Part shown: positions 1-6,966 of the stretch, piece after piece
Numbering within the stretch: the stretch's first letter is position 1
Layout of the letters: each line of letters starts with the position of its first letter
Assembly: GCA_963815775.1 (NCBI GenBank)
Contig: CAWFIB010000029.1
Location: 225,175 to 289,174, forward strand
Reading direction: 5' to 3'
Length of the DNA: 64,000 nt
From: CAVVDY01 sp963815775
GTDB taxonomy: Bacteria > Acidobacteriota > Terriglobia > Terriglobales > Acidobacteriaceae
The notes under the pieces: generated by a model
What the model was told of the DNA's origin: nothing
What the model saw: the letters and a program-made list of their open reading frames with translations, nothing else
The model's database searches: none
Position numbers and translations under genes: made by a program

Positions 1-1152
1 GTGGTGCTGGTGCTGGCATATGCGGGGTTGTACCTGCTGAAGCGCTCCGACATTAGCCGCTCCTTTGTACTGGTAGCGGGCGCCGTAATGTTCGGGTCAC
101 TGTTGGCGGGGCGCGCCATTTCGTACTCCGGCGTGTACTGGATGCGGGAAGTCCTCGGTCGCTACCACTACTGTCTGGTGGTGGGCTGTGGATCGCGGGC
201 ACGTGAGGTTGCCACGTTGATTGAAGAGAGCCGAGGCAGCGGGCTGCGGCTTGTGGGCTTCCTCGATGCTGACGGCCAGGAAGAGCCGACGCAGCGCAAC
301 ATCGGGAAATACGAAGTCTATCCGCTCGGGGACGTTGAGAACATTCTGCAAAACCGGGTGATCGATGAGGTCATTTTCGCAGTGAGCATGCAGGAGCTCG
401 CACGGCTGGAGCCCGTTATCCTGCACTGCGCCAACCTGGGGATGAAGGTCCGCGTGCAACTGGAGTTCCTGCCGGCAGCATACTCGCAGGTGTACCTGGA
501 GAAGTTTGGTGACGTTGAACTGCTCAGCCTGTCGAGCACGCCGGAGAGTGAACTGCTCCTCTTCTGTAAGCGCGTGTTCGACATATTGTTGGCGACCTGC
601 TCGCTGGTTTTTCTCGCTCCGCTGATGGGTACCGTGGCAGCGGCCATCCGCATTACCTCGCCGGGACCGGTCCTTTTCAAACAAACCCGCTGCGGCCTGG
701 GCGGGCGCCGCTTCACCCTTTACAAGTTCCGTTCGATGATCAACAACGCCGAGCAGTTGAAGGCAGAGTTACACCAGCTCAACGAGCTCGACGGGCCGGC
801 CTTCAAGGTGCGCGACGACCCGCGTATCACCACGGTGGGCCGCTGGCTGAGGCGCTTCAGCATCGATGAGCTGCCGCAACTCTGGAACATTCTGTGGGGC
901 GACATGTCGTTCGTCGGGCCGCGTCCGGCGATACCTGCGGAAGTAGACCAGTATGAACCGTGGCAGCGGCGGCGACTGCGGATGCGCCCCGGACTCACCT
1001 GCACCTGGGTCCTGGAGGGGCGCAACCACCTCGATTTCAACCGCTGGATTCAACTCGACCTGGCTTACATCGACACCTGGTCACTGTGGCTGGACGCGAA
1101 AATTTTCCTGCGCACGATTCCTATCGTGCTTTCCGGCCGTGGAGCGTATTGA
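1..1152 (+). CDS. Exopolysaccharide polyprenyl glycosylphosphotransferase (5' partial)
   Basis: Transfers a hexose-1-phosphate from a nucleotide sugar to undecaprenyl phosphate, the first membrane step of exopolysaccharide or O-antigen assembly. The visible part begins inside an N-terminal membrane region, passes a Rossmann-like CoA-binding fold (VVGCGSRAREV, about residues 60-70), and ends in the bacterial sugar transferase domain from about residue 185. That domain has a membrane helix, the KFRSM motif, the DELPQLWNIL motif and SFVGPRP. Full-length members are about 460-480 aa, so roughly 80-100 residues with the first membrane helices lie upstream of the window; the GTG at base 1 need not be the start. 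Two glycosyltransferases follow within a few bases, so this is one transcription unit. The precise sugar is unknown. Confidence 0.9.
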   Translation: MVLVLAYAGLYLLKRSDISRSFVLVAGAVMFGSLLAGRAISYSGVYWMREVLGRYHYCLVVGCGSRAREVATLIEESRGSGLRLVGFLDADGQEEPTQRNIGKYEVYPLGDVENILQNRVIDEVIFAVSMQELARLEPVILHCANLGMKVRVQLEFLPAAYSQVYLEKFGDVELLSLSSTPESELLLFCKRVFDILLATCSLVFLAPLMGTVAAAIRITSPGPVLFKQTRCGLGGRRFTLYKFRSMINNAEQLKAELHQLNELDGPAFKVRDDPRITTVGRWLRRFSIDELPQLWNILWGDMSFVGPRPAIPAEVDQYEPWQRRRLRMRPGLTCTWVLEGRNHLDFNRWIQLDLAYIDTWSLWLDAKIFLRTIPIVLSGRGAY

Positions 1153-1158
1153 AAGGTC

Positions 1159-2217
1159 ATGGTTTCGATCACCATCGTCACCTGGAATTCGGCCTCATGT
1201 CTGCGTGAATGCCTGGCGTCGGTTGCGCGGCAGGATTACCCGGACCTGGAAGTCATCGTACTCGACAACGCTTCGAGCGATGGCACGCGCGAGATACTGC
1301 GCGAATTCCGGCCGCGCCTCCGCGTGATTTTCAAGGAGCAGAACATCGGCTTCGCGGCGGGACAAAACGAAGCAATACGCTCGGCGTATGGCGACTGGGT
1401 CCTGTGCCTGAATCCGGATGTTCTGTTGCGACAGGATTTTGTGAGCAGATTGGTCGCTGCGGGAACGGCCCATCCGGAAGCGAGCGCCGTCTGCGGCAAG
1501 CTGTTGCGCTGGAGGCCGGAGAGCGCTGATGGGCGCACCAACATCATCGACTCCGCCGGGGTGTATTTCACCCGCAACATGCGTCACCTCGATCGCGGGG
1601 CCGAAGAGATCGATCGCGGCCAGTATGATCGCGTGCAGTATGTGTTCGCTGCCACAGGGGCAGCGGTGCTCTTCCGCCGTGGGTTCATCGATGCGGTTTC
1701 TGTAAGCGGCGAGTTCTTCGACGAGGAATTCTTCTCGTTCCGGGAAGACTGCGATCTGGCCTGGCGCGCTCAGGTAATGGGACACAAGTTCCTGTACACG
1801 CCAAATGCGGTAGCCTGGCATGTGCGCCGCGTGACCCCGGAACGGCGAGAAGACCTGCCTTATCTCATTAACTGGCACTCGGTGAAGAACCGCTGGCTGA
1901 TGCGCGCCAAGAATGCTTCGTGGGGGCTTACGCTGCGGCTCGCAGGCCCTGTCCTGTGGCGCGATGCGCAGGCATTTGGCTATGCACTTTTGCGGGACCG
2001 AGAGATGCTCTCCGCCTGCACTTATCGTTGGCGCGCAGACGTGCGCGAACGCCTGCAGCACAAGCGCGAGATCATTCAGGGCCGCCGCAGGGTGTCCGAC
2101 CGCCAGTTGGTTTGGTGGTTCCGCAACACACCTCGTGCCATCGACGTCCCGGAGCGGATGCCGACCATCGAGACAGACTTTGCCGTACGAGAACTCGCGT
2201 CCGGTGAGCGGCATTGA
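1159..2217 (+). CDS. Family 2 glycosyltransferase, rhamnosyltransferase-like
   Basis: Cytoplasmic GT-A enzyme expected to add a sugar to the lipid-linked repeat unit started by the upstream sugar-phosphate transferase. The N-terminus has the classic GT2 pattern: VSITIVTWNSA, LDNASSDGT near residue 33 and NIGFAAGQNEAI near residue 60. The metal-binding stretch LCLNPDVLL (a DxD variant) lies near residue 80, and FREDCDLAWRA near residue 190 is typical of the WbbL/RfbF-type acceptor region. The 352 aa length is usual. It starts 6 bases after the previous stop and overlaps the next gene by four bases (TTGA), indicating translational coupling. Donor and acceptor cannot be told from sequence. Confidence 0.92.
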   Translation: MVSITIVTWNSASCLRECLASVARQDYPDLEVIVLDNASSDGTREILREFRPRLRVIFKEQNIGFAAGQNEAIRSAYGDWVLCLNPDVLLRQDFVSRLVAAGTAHPEASAVCGKLLRWRPESADGRTNIIDSAGVYFTRNMRHLDRGAEEIDRGQYDRVQYVFAATGAAVLFRRGFIDAVSVSGEFFDEEFFSFREDCDLAWRAQVMGHKFLYTPNAVAWHVRRVTPERREDLPYLINWHSVKNRWLMRAKNASWGLTLRLAGPVLWRDAQAFGYALLRDREMLSACTYRWRADVRERLQHKREIIQGRRRVSDRQLVWWFRNTPRAIDVPERMPTIETDFAVRELASGERH

Positions 2218-3308
2218 GGATTGCAATTGTCGGCACGCGAGGCATTCCTAATCGCTATGGAGGCTTCGAGCGGTTCGCCGAGCAGATCAGTTCCCGCTTT
2301 GCCGACCACGGTCATGATGTAACCGTCTACTGTCGTCGCGCGTTTACGCGGCCAGATGACGAGTACGATCGCCGCGTGAAGCGCGTGATCGTGCCCAGCC
2401 TTCACCAGAAACATCTTGACACCTGGGTCAGCACGTTTTTCGCTGTGACTCATGCAGCGTTCAGCCGCTACGATGTTGTGCTCATCTGCAACGTGGCGAA
2501 TGCGCCGTTCACATATCTTCCCAGGATCTTTGGCACGCCGGTTGTGCTGAATGTGGACGGGCTCGACCGCAAACGCAGCAAGTGGAATTGGCTGGGCGCA
2601 CAGGTATTGCACTTCTGCGAATGGGTCTCGAGCTTCAGCTCAAATCGGCTGGTGACGGATGCCACCACCATTCACGATTACTATGCTGCGAAGTACGGTG
2701 CGAAATCGACGGTCATCGGCTATGGCTCGGAGATGCCCAAGGGCGACTACAGCTTGAATGGCTTTCACCTTCAGCCGGGCCGCTACGTTCTTTATGTCAG
2801 CCGGCTGGAGCCGGAAAACAATCCGGAGCTAGTGCTACAGAGTTGGCGACAGGTAAAAACGGATTGGCCGCTGGTAATGGTCGGCGACAATCGCTATACG
2901 CCGGAGTACCTTGACGATCTGCGCAAGCTGGCCGATGGGCGCGTCGTCTTCACCGGCGCTGTGTATGGAGACGGATACTGGGCCCTGCAAAAGAACGCCG
3001 GGATCTTCGTCTTTGCCTGCGAAGTCGGTGGCGTGCATCCTGCTCTGATCGAATCGATGGCAGCCGAAAATGCCACGCTCTACCTGGACACTCCAGAGAA
3101 TAACGAAACCGCCGGCGATGCTGCGGTGCGCTATTCGAAGCAGGAAAGCGATCTCGCTCAGAAACTGCAAATGCTTCTGGACAACAGTGCGGAAAGGCAG
3201 CAGTGGGGCTTGCGAGCCAAGCAACGCGCGCAGGAAAGGTTCGCCTGGGAAGCGGTGGCCCGCAAGTATGAGGATCTGTTTGCAGAGGTGACGGGAACCA
3301 GGGCGTAA
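2214..3308 (+). CDS. DUF1972-type glycosyltransferase (GT-B, family 4 like)
   Basis: Third gene of the exopolysaccharide unit. It starts with TTG inside a TTGA overlap with the previous stop. The protein opens with RIAIVGTRGIPNRYGGFERF, the signature of the DUF1972 rhamnosyltransferase N-domain, followed by a GT-B C-terminal half. There VLYVSRLEPENNPELVL (about residue 190) and ACEVGGVHPALIESMA (about residue 270) mark the nucleotide-sugar binding side. Family members transfer rhamnose or another hexose to lipid-linked intermediates at the cytoplasmic membrane. In place of the usual EGNP..LLEAM donor-site motif it has GGVHPALIESM, which is common in this subfamily. No further polysaccharide gene follows before the convergent msrB. 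Confidence 0.9.
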   Translation: MRIAIVGTRGIPNRYGGFERFAEQISSRFADHGHDVTVYCRRAFTRPDDEYDRRVKRVIVPSLHQKHLDTWVSTFFAVTHAAFSRYDVVLICNVANAPFTYLPRIFGTPVVLNVDGLDRKRSKWNWLGAQVLHFCEWVSSFSSNRLVTDATTIHDYYAAKYGAKSTVIGYGSEMPKGDYSLNGFHLQPGRYVLYVSRLEPENNPELVLQSWRQVKTDWPLVMVGDNRYTPEYLDDLRKLADGRVVFTGAVYGDGYWALQKNAGIFVFACEVGGVHPALIESMAAENATLYLDTPENNETAGDAAVRYSKQESDLAQKLQMLLDNSAERQQWGLRAKQRAQERFAWEAVARKYEDLFAEVTGTRA

Positions 3309-3326
3309 GTCGGCTCCTATGCTATC

Positions 3327-3354
3327 TAATTGCTAATTGCTAATTGCTAATTGC
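3327..3354. repeat. Four exact tandem copies of TAATTGC
   Basis: The heptamer TAATTGC is repeated four times without mismatch between two convergent genes, ending 5 bases before the msrB stop codon. It is AT-rich in a GC-rich setting. No hairpin is formed, so it is a simple-sequence tract rather than a terminator. Confidence 0.9.
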
Positions 3355-3358
3355 TTCT

Positions 3359-3766
3359 TTACTTCTTCTCTTCGTGTTTTAGCGAGGCGGAGTTGATGCA
3401 GAAGCGCATGCCCGTCGGATGTGGCCCGTCCGGAAATACGTGTCCCAGATGGGACTCGCACTTCGAGCAAATGACTTCCGTGCGCCCCATTCCAAAGCTG
3501 TCGTCGTCATGCAACTCCACGTTGTCAGGGTCCATCGGCTGGTAAAAGCTGGGCCAGCCGCTGCCCGAATCGTACTTGGCGTCGGAGTGGAAAAGTTCCT
3601 GTCCGCAAGCCGCGCAGCGATAGACGCCGGGAGCCTTGGCGTGAGCGTACTCACCGGTGAAGGCACGCTCCGTACCCTTCTCGCGCAGAACGTGATATTG
3701 CTCGGGCGTCAGCTCCTGGCGCCATTCTTCTTCGGATTTCCTGACTTTTTCTGTCTTGTCAGCCAT
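3359..3766 (-). CDS. msrB: Peptide-methionine (R)-S-oxide reductase
   Basis: Reduces methionine-R-sulfoxide in oxidised proteins, using thioredoxin as reductant. The 135 aa protein has both zinc CxxC pairs (C51/C54 in YRCAACG and C100/C103 in CSKC), the SGSGWPSF core, and the catalytic cysteine C123 in RFCINSASL. The start chosen is the ATG at 3766, preceded by GGAGAAACG; an upstream in-frame ATG at 3874 would add 36 unrelated residues and run into the dedA gene. There is no signal peptide, so the enzyme is cytoplasmic. It lies 22 bases behind the DedA gene and is probably co-transcribed with it. Confidence 0.95.
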   Translation of the reverse strand: MADKTEKVRKSEEEWRQELTPEQYHVLREKGTERAFTGEYAHAKAPGVYRCAACGQELFHSDAKYDSGSGWPSFYQPMDPDNVELHDDDSFGMGRTEVICSKCESHLGHVFPDGPHPTGMRFCINSASLKHEEKK

Positions 3767-3788
3767 CGTTTCTCCAATCCAATGCACT

Positions 3789-4469
3789 TCACTCTGGAAT
3801 CGGCCGGGCCTTCTCCCCTCCGCCGACACGATGCTGCCAGCGCGACCAGGCAAAGTACAGTGCACCAACCACAATGATCGCCAGAATCACCGCATCAAGC
3901 CGATGGAACCACATCTTCAGGCGCGGATCCTTGTCCCACCGTTGGCCCAGTTGCATGCCGATGTAGGCGAGGGCGAAGCACCACGGCCACGATCCCACAA
4001 AGGTATAGATGTGAAATTTGAGCCGAGGCATCCGGGCAATTCCGGCGGGGAGCGCGATGAAGGTGCGGACGACAGGAAGGAGGCGCGCACTCAGCACAGC
4101 CAGAGAACCGTGCCGCTGAAAGAAGCGGTCGGCCCAGTCGAGTTCACGTTTGCTCAGGAGGATGTACCGGCCATAGCTTTCCACCAACGGGCGGCCGCCA
4201 AAATAGCCGATTTCGTAAGCGATGACCGATCCCAGGTTGCAGCCGATCGCCCCCCAGGTCGCCACCCAAAAGAGCGAAAGCGGATCGCGGCCGTAGGCGA
4301 TAGCCACGGCGGGCACGATCAGAGCTCCGGAAAAGGGCATGATAATTTCTGAGGGCAAAGGGACGCACGCCGATTCGATGGCCATCAGCAGCATGATTCC
4401 GACGTAGCCGGTCGACGAGATCACGCTGATAATCCACGCGCCAACCAGTTCAATGATGTGAGCGACCAT
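3789..4469 (-). CDS. DedA family inner-membrane protein
   Basis: A 226 aa polytopic membrane protein of the DedA/VTT superfamily, whose members act as lipid scramblases or flippases (including undecaprenyl phosphate recycling) and help maintain membrane potential. Visible marks are ESACVPLPSEIIMPFSGAL near residues 31-50, the EIGYFGGRPLVE segment near residue 88, and the RLLPVVRTFIALPAGIARM re-entrant arginine motif near residues 128-146. These are the conserved charged residues needed for function in E. coli DedA proteins. It is first in a probable two-gene unit with msrB. The substrate cannot be assigned. Confidence 0.92.
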   Translation of the reverse strand: MVAHIIELVGAWIISVISSTGYVGIMLLMAIESACVPLPSEIIMPFSGALIVPAVAIAYGRDPLSLFWVATWGAIGCNLGSVIAYEIGYFGGRPLVESYGRYILLSKRELDWADRFFQRHGSLAVLSARLLPVVRTFIALPAGIARMPRLKFHIYTFVGSWPWCFALAYIGMQLGQRWDKDPRLKMWFHRLDAVILAIIVVGALYFAWSRWQHRVGGGEKARPIPE

Positions 4470-4638
4470 TCGTCATTAGGATAGCAAGTTGCCGCGGACG
4501 ACACCTCGGCCATGGAACCGCGGGCCCTTGTGCGACGGTGGAGGCCGTGGCGGCCACCGTTCGGGGCTGCAAGGTTATACAGCAGTCGGCAATTACAATA
4601 CAACGAGCTGAGTTACTCCTTCTTCGGAGATCGCCCCT

Positions 4639-5487
4639 ATGGCTTCTAACGCAGATGTGCAGGTCGCGGCCGATCTGCCCGCAGTTCCCCTTACGCTCGA
4701 AGGTCTAAGCGTGCTGCACCAGATGTTTCGTTTCCGCTGGGCCGAGTGGCGCAAATTGGACGAGGCGCGGCGTGTCCAGATCGCTCAAGCGGCAGCGGCT
4801 ATGTTCACGGCAAGCGAGGAAGCGGGGCGGACCGGGCTGTATTCCATGCTCGGGCACAAGGGCGACCTGATGGTCGTACACTTCCGAGACACCTTCGACG
4901 ATTTGAACGCGGCGGAGTTGCAACTGGCCCAGACCGAGTTTCATGAATTTCTCGAGCCGGTGCACTCCTACCTGTCGGTGATCGAGCTGGGCCTGTATGA
5001 CTCCAGCGTGAAGCTCTTCCGGGCGCTTTCAGAGCGTGGTGTGACGCCGCTCTCGGAGGAGTGGAACAAGGAGGTCCAGGCGACGCTGGATCGCCAACGT
5101 GCGGCCATGTCGCCGCGACTCTACCCCAAGATTCCGGGCGCCCGTTATCTCTGCTTTTATCCCATGGACCGCCGCCGGGGTGAGGACAAAAACTGGTACA
5201 CGCTTCCGATTGAAGAACGTCAGCGACAGATGGAAGAGCACGGGATGGTGGGCCGCAGATACGCGGGTAAGGTGCAGCAGATCATCACCGGGTCGATTGG
5301 CTTCGATGACTGGGAGTGGGGTGTGGATCTGTTCTCCGATGACCCGCTGATCTTCAAGAAGCTGATCTACGAAATGCGCTTCGATGAGGTGAGCGCCGTC
5401 TATGCGCAGTTCGGGCAGTTCTTTCTGGGCGTGCGCTGCCCGATGGAGAAGCTCTCAGAATGGACGAAGGGGAGCTTGCCGAAGTAA
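4639..5487 (+). CDS. hemQ: Coproheme decarboxylase (chlorite dismutase family)
   Basis: Last enzyme of the coproporphyrin-dependent haem pathway: it oxidatively decarboxylates two propionates of coproheme III with peroxide to give haem b. The 282 aa length and the sequence fit ChdC/HemQ rather than chlorite dismutase. YPMDRRR (Y174 is the expected catalytic tyrosine), NWYTLP, EEHGMVGRRYAGKV with H201 as the likely proximal haem ligand, and GSIGFDDWEWGVDLF are all present. The chlorite dismutase distal arginine context is absent. It has its own upstream region and no other haem gene is near. Its presence says haem is made by the Gram-positive/acidobacterial branch, not the protoporphyrin branch. 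Confidence 0.95.
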   Translation: MASNADVQVAADLPAVPLTLEGLSVLHQMFRFRWAEWRKLDEARRVQIAQAAAAMFTASEEAGRTGLYSMLGHKGDLMVVHFRDTFDDLNAAELQLAQTEFHEFLEPVHSYLSVIELGLYDSSVKLFRALSERGVTPLSEEWNKEVQATLDRQRAAMSPRLYPKIPGARYLCFYPMDRRRGEDKNWYTLPIEERQRQMEEHGMVGRRYAGKVQQIITGSIGFDDWEWGVDLFSDDPLIFKKLIYEMRFDEVSAVYAQFGQFFLGVRCPMEKLSEWTKGSLPK

Positions 5488-5748
5488 CACGTCCGAGGCT
5501 GCACAGCTATTTTGCCTTGAGCGGAAGGTCGCTGACTGTTTCGCGCGGCGATACTCCAACTGATAGCTCGGCTTCTCCTTGCCGGTGACGGGGAAATAGA
5601 GGTATCCAGCAACTGGCCTGGAAATGTCGCCGCTTTTCAGTTCTCTGTCGCTCAGTTCAGTCTGGGTGGTCTTGCGATCGGAATCCGTCGTAGCCCTGAC
5701 TCCAGGTTGTCGGATTTTGAAATCAGCATGAATAGAACAAACTGTGAG
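5458..5748 (-). pseudogene. C-terminal remnant of an unidentified protein gene
   Basis: An open frame of 97 codons on the minus strand with no plausible start codon and a TGA just upstream at 5749-5751. The middle reads as ordinary protein: KIRQPGVRATTDSDRKT, LSDRELKSGDISRPVAGY, then LYFPVTGKEKPSYQLEYR, after which the frame runs into the end of hemQ on the other strand. The GYLYFP...YQLEY end resembles the C-terminus of secreted acidobacterial proteins, but I do not recognise the family. The sequence suggests a 3' fragment left by deletion; the rest of the gene is not in the window. Confidence 0.45.
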
Positions 5749-5767
5749 TCATACGAGTTCCGAGAAA

Positions 5768-5786
5768 ATCGCGTGCAACACGCGAT
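5768..5786. promoter_or_regulatory. Perfect inverted repeat, probable operator
   Basis: ATCGCGTG-CAA-CACGCGAT is a perfect 8-base inverted repeat with a 3-base centre, placed 8 bases upstream of a -35-like element serving the PEP-CTERM gene. It lacks a U-tract, so it is more likely a protein-binding site than a terminator. The cognate regulator is unknown. Confidence 0.5.
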
Positions 5787-5793
5787 AAATCAC

Positions 5794-5823
5794 TTGGCAT
5801 TACCGCTTCCAATGTCCTACTAT
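5794..5823 (+). promoter_or_regulatory. Sigma-70-like promoter for the PEP-CTERM gene
   Basis: TTGGCA (5794-5799) and TACTAT (5818-5823) are separated by 18 bases and lie about 80 bases before the TTG start at 5904. This fits a short leader carrying the AAGGAGG ribosome-binding site near 5890. Confidence 0.45.
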
Positions 5824-5903
5824 TCAGACACCTTCCCCAAGATCAGTACACGTTTAAAGAAAAGTAGTCGTTTCGAAAGCGTTAAAGCTATAAGGAGGAT
5901 GAA

Positions 5904-6554
5904 TTGAAACTGCGTTTCACAGTTGTATTGTTCGCGATCCTGTGTCTGGCGCTCTCCGCTACCGCCTTCGCCGATAACGTACTTTTTGACGATGGCGCTA
6001 CGAATGGCACCTACAATGCCTTCTTCATTGATGGCCCCAACCCTGGCCCCTTCAGCCAGAATATTTCCGATGGGTTTGTTGCCACCGCCAGCGGTACGGC
6101 GAGCAGCCTGGACTTTGGTATCTGGGTGCCCACGGGCACTACACCAACCACCGTCTCCTGGTGGCTGGGAACCTCGGCGTTTGACGGTAGCCTCGGCAGC
6201 GGTACGGTTGCTCAGGTCCAGTACACCTTCCACAACAGCAACGGATTCGGCTACGATGTTTACGATGCTCACATCGACGGCCTGTCCGGCAACATTGTTC
6301 AGGGCAATACCTACTGGCTCTCACTCGGTAACGCCAACGACAGCGGCGCTACCCAGTTTGACGCGTGGGACGTGGTTCCAGGTCCTGCCACCTGCGAATT
6401 CGCAGTGGGCGGAGTTGATCAGGGCGGCTGCGGAGATGGAGGCGAAGCCTTCACGCTGTATGCCAGCGCTGTACCGGAGCCCGGCACTCTGGCCATGATG
6501 GGTAGCGGCCTTCTGGCTGCTGCCGGCTTCCTGCGTCGCAGAATCGGTCTCTAA
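5904..6554 (+). CDS. PEP-CTERM sorting-signal secreted protein
   Basis: A 216 aa exported protein expected to be anchored or processed by an exosortase. It has an N-terminal signal peptide (KLRFTVVLFAILCLALSATA, then a cleavage region AFA-DN). A low-complexity Gly/Asn/Thr-rich body follows, then the tripartite C-terminal signal: VPEPGTL, a short hydrophobic helix, and the basic end RRRIGL. The start is TTG at 5904, preceded by a very strong AAGGAGG; the ATG inside that ribosome-binding region is followed at once by a stop. PEP-CTERM proteins usually accompany exopolysaccharide genes, and such a cluster lies 2.6 kb upstream, but no exosortase is visible here. The body matches no enzyme I recognise. 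Confidence 0.9.
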   Translation: MKLRFTVVLFAILCLALSATAFADNVLFDDGATNGTYNAFFIDGPNPGPFSQNISDGFVATASGTASSLDFGIWVPTGTTPTTVSWWLGTSAFDGSLGSGTVAQVQYTFHNSNGFGYDVYDAHIDGLSGNIVQGNTYWLSLGNANDSGATQFDAWDVVPGPATCEFAVGGVDQGGCGDGGEAFTLYASAVPEPGTLAMMGSGLLAAAGFLRRRIGL

Positions 6555-6576
6555 ACAACAACTCCATTCTCAACCA

Positions 6577-6606
6577 AGCCGGAGCTCCCGCTCCGGCTTT
6601 TCTTTT
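6577..6606 (+). terminator. Rho-independent terminator after the PEP-CTERM gene
   Basis: AGCCGGAGC-TCCC-GCTCCGGCT forms a perfect 9-bp stem with a 4-base loop, followed by TTTCTTTT. It starts 22 bases after the stop codon. Confidence 0.92.
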
Positions 6607-6643
6607 GACCGAGTTCCACTGGAGGTCTGGGCAGCAATGCCAG

Positions 6644-6732
6644 TGGTGCCGGGAGGGGGACTTGAACCCCCACAACCCTTTCGGGTCTGCGGATTTTAAG
6701 TCCGCTGCGTCTGCCAGTTTCGCCATCCCGGC
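6644..6732 (-). tRNA. tRNA-Leu (anticodon UAA)
   Basis: Reading the minus strand, acceptor GCCGGGA pairs with TCCCGGC. The D-arm begins TGGCGAAACTGGCAGAC. The anticodon stem GCGGA/TCCGC encloses CTTAAAA, giving anticodon UAA. A long variable arm (class II tRNA) and GGTTCAAGTCC of the T-arm follow. CCA is encoded at 6644-6646. It is oriented against the PEP-CTERM gene, with that gene's terminator between them. Confidence 0.97.
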
Positions 6733-6889
6733 TCAGGGGTGAGGACAACATCAGTATCGCACGCTGCCACGGTTCAGTCGTCCAGCTTCGCTTCGCTATA
6801 GTGCCTTGGTGTGCGGCATCCTGTGCGGTCTGCGATCCGCTCCCGCTCAGCCGGCAGTGCTGCTCAGCTCAGAAGTGCGCCCACCAACA

Positions 6890-6922
6890 AAGCAATAAAG
6901 AAGGGCAGCCTTATGGCTGCCC
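6890..6922 (-). terminator. Rho-independent terminator after the BNR-protein gene
   Basis: On the minus strand GGGCAGCC-ATAA-GGCTGCCC (6903-6922) makes an 8-bp stem followed by TTCTTTATT. It lies about 45 bases beyond the stop of the gene at 6967. Confidence 0.9.
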
Positions 6923-6966
6923 CAAAGTCTTTCCGTCTATCAGATATCGGCCTAGCTGGCCCCTTA

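Noticed and set aside
3301..3358. CRISPR-like or terminator reading of the TAATTGC tract
   Set aside because: The unit is only 7 bases with no spacers and cannot form a hairpin.
5707..5907. Plus-strand frame of 66 codons ending at the PEP-CTERM start
   Set aside because: No ribosome-binding site, no recognisable protein, and it covers the palindrome and promoter; the overlap with the TTG start is a chance TGA.
6451..6751. Minus-strand reading frames across 6644-6732 giving MAKLADAADLKS-type peptides
   Set aside because: This is the sense reading of tRNA-Leu(UAA); the peptide is a known type of false gene from leucine tRNAs.
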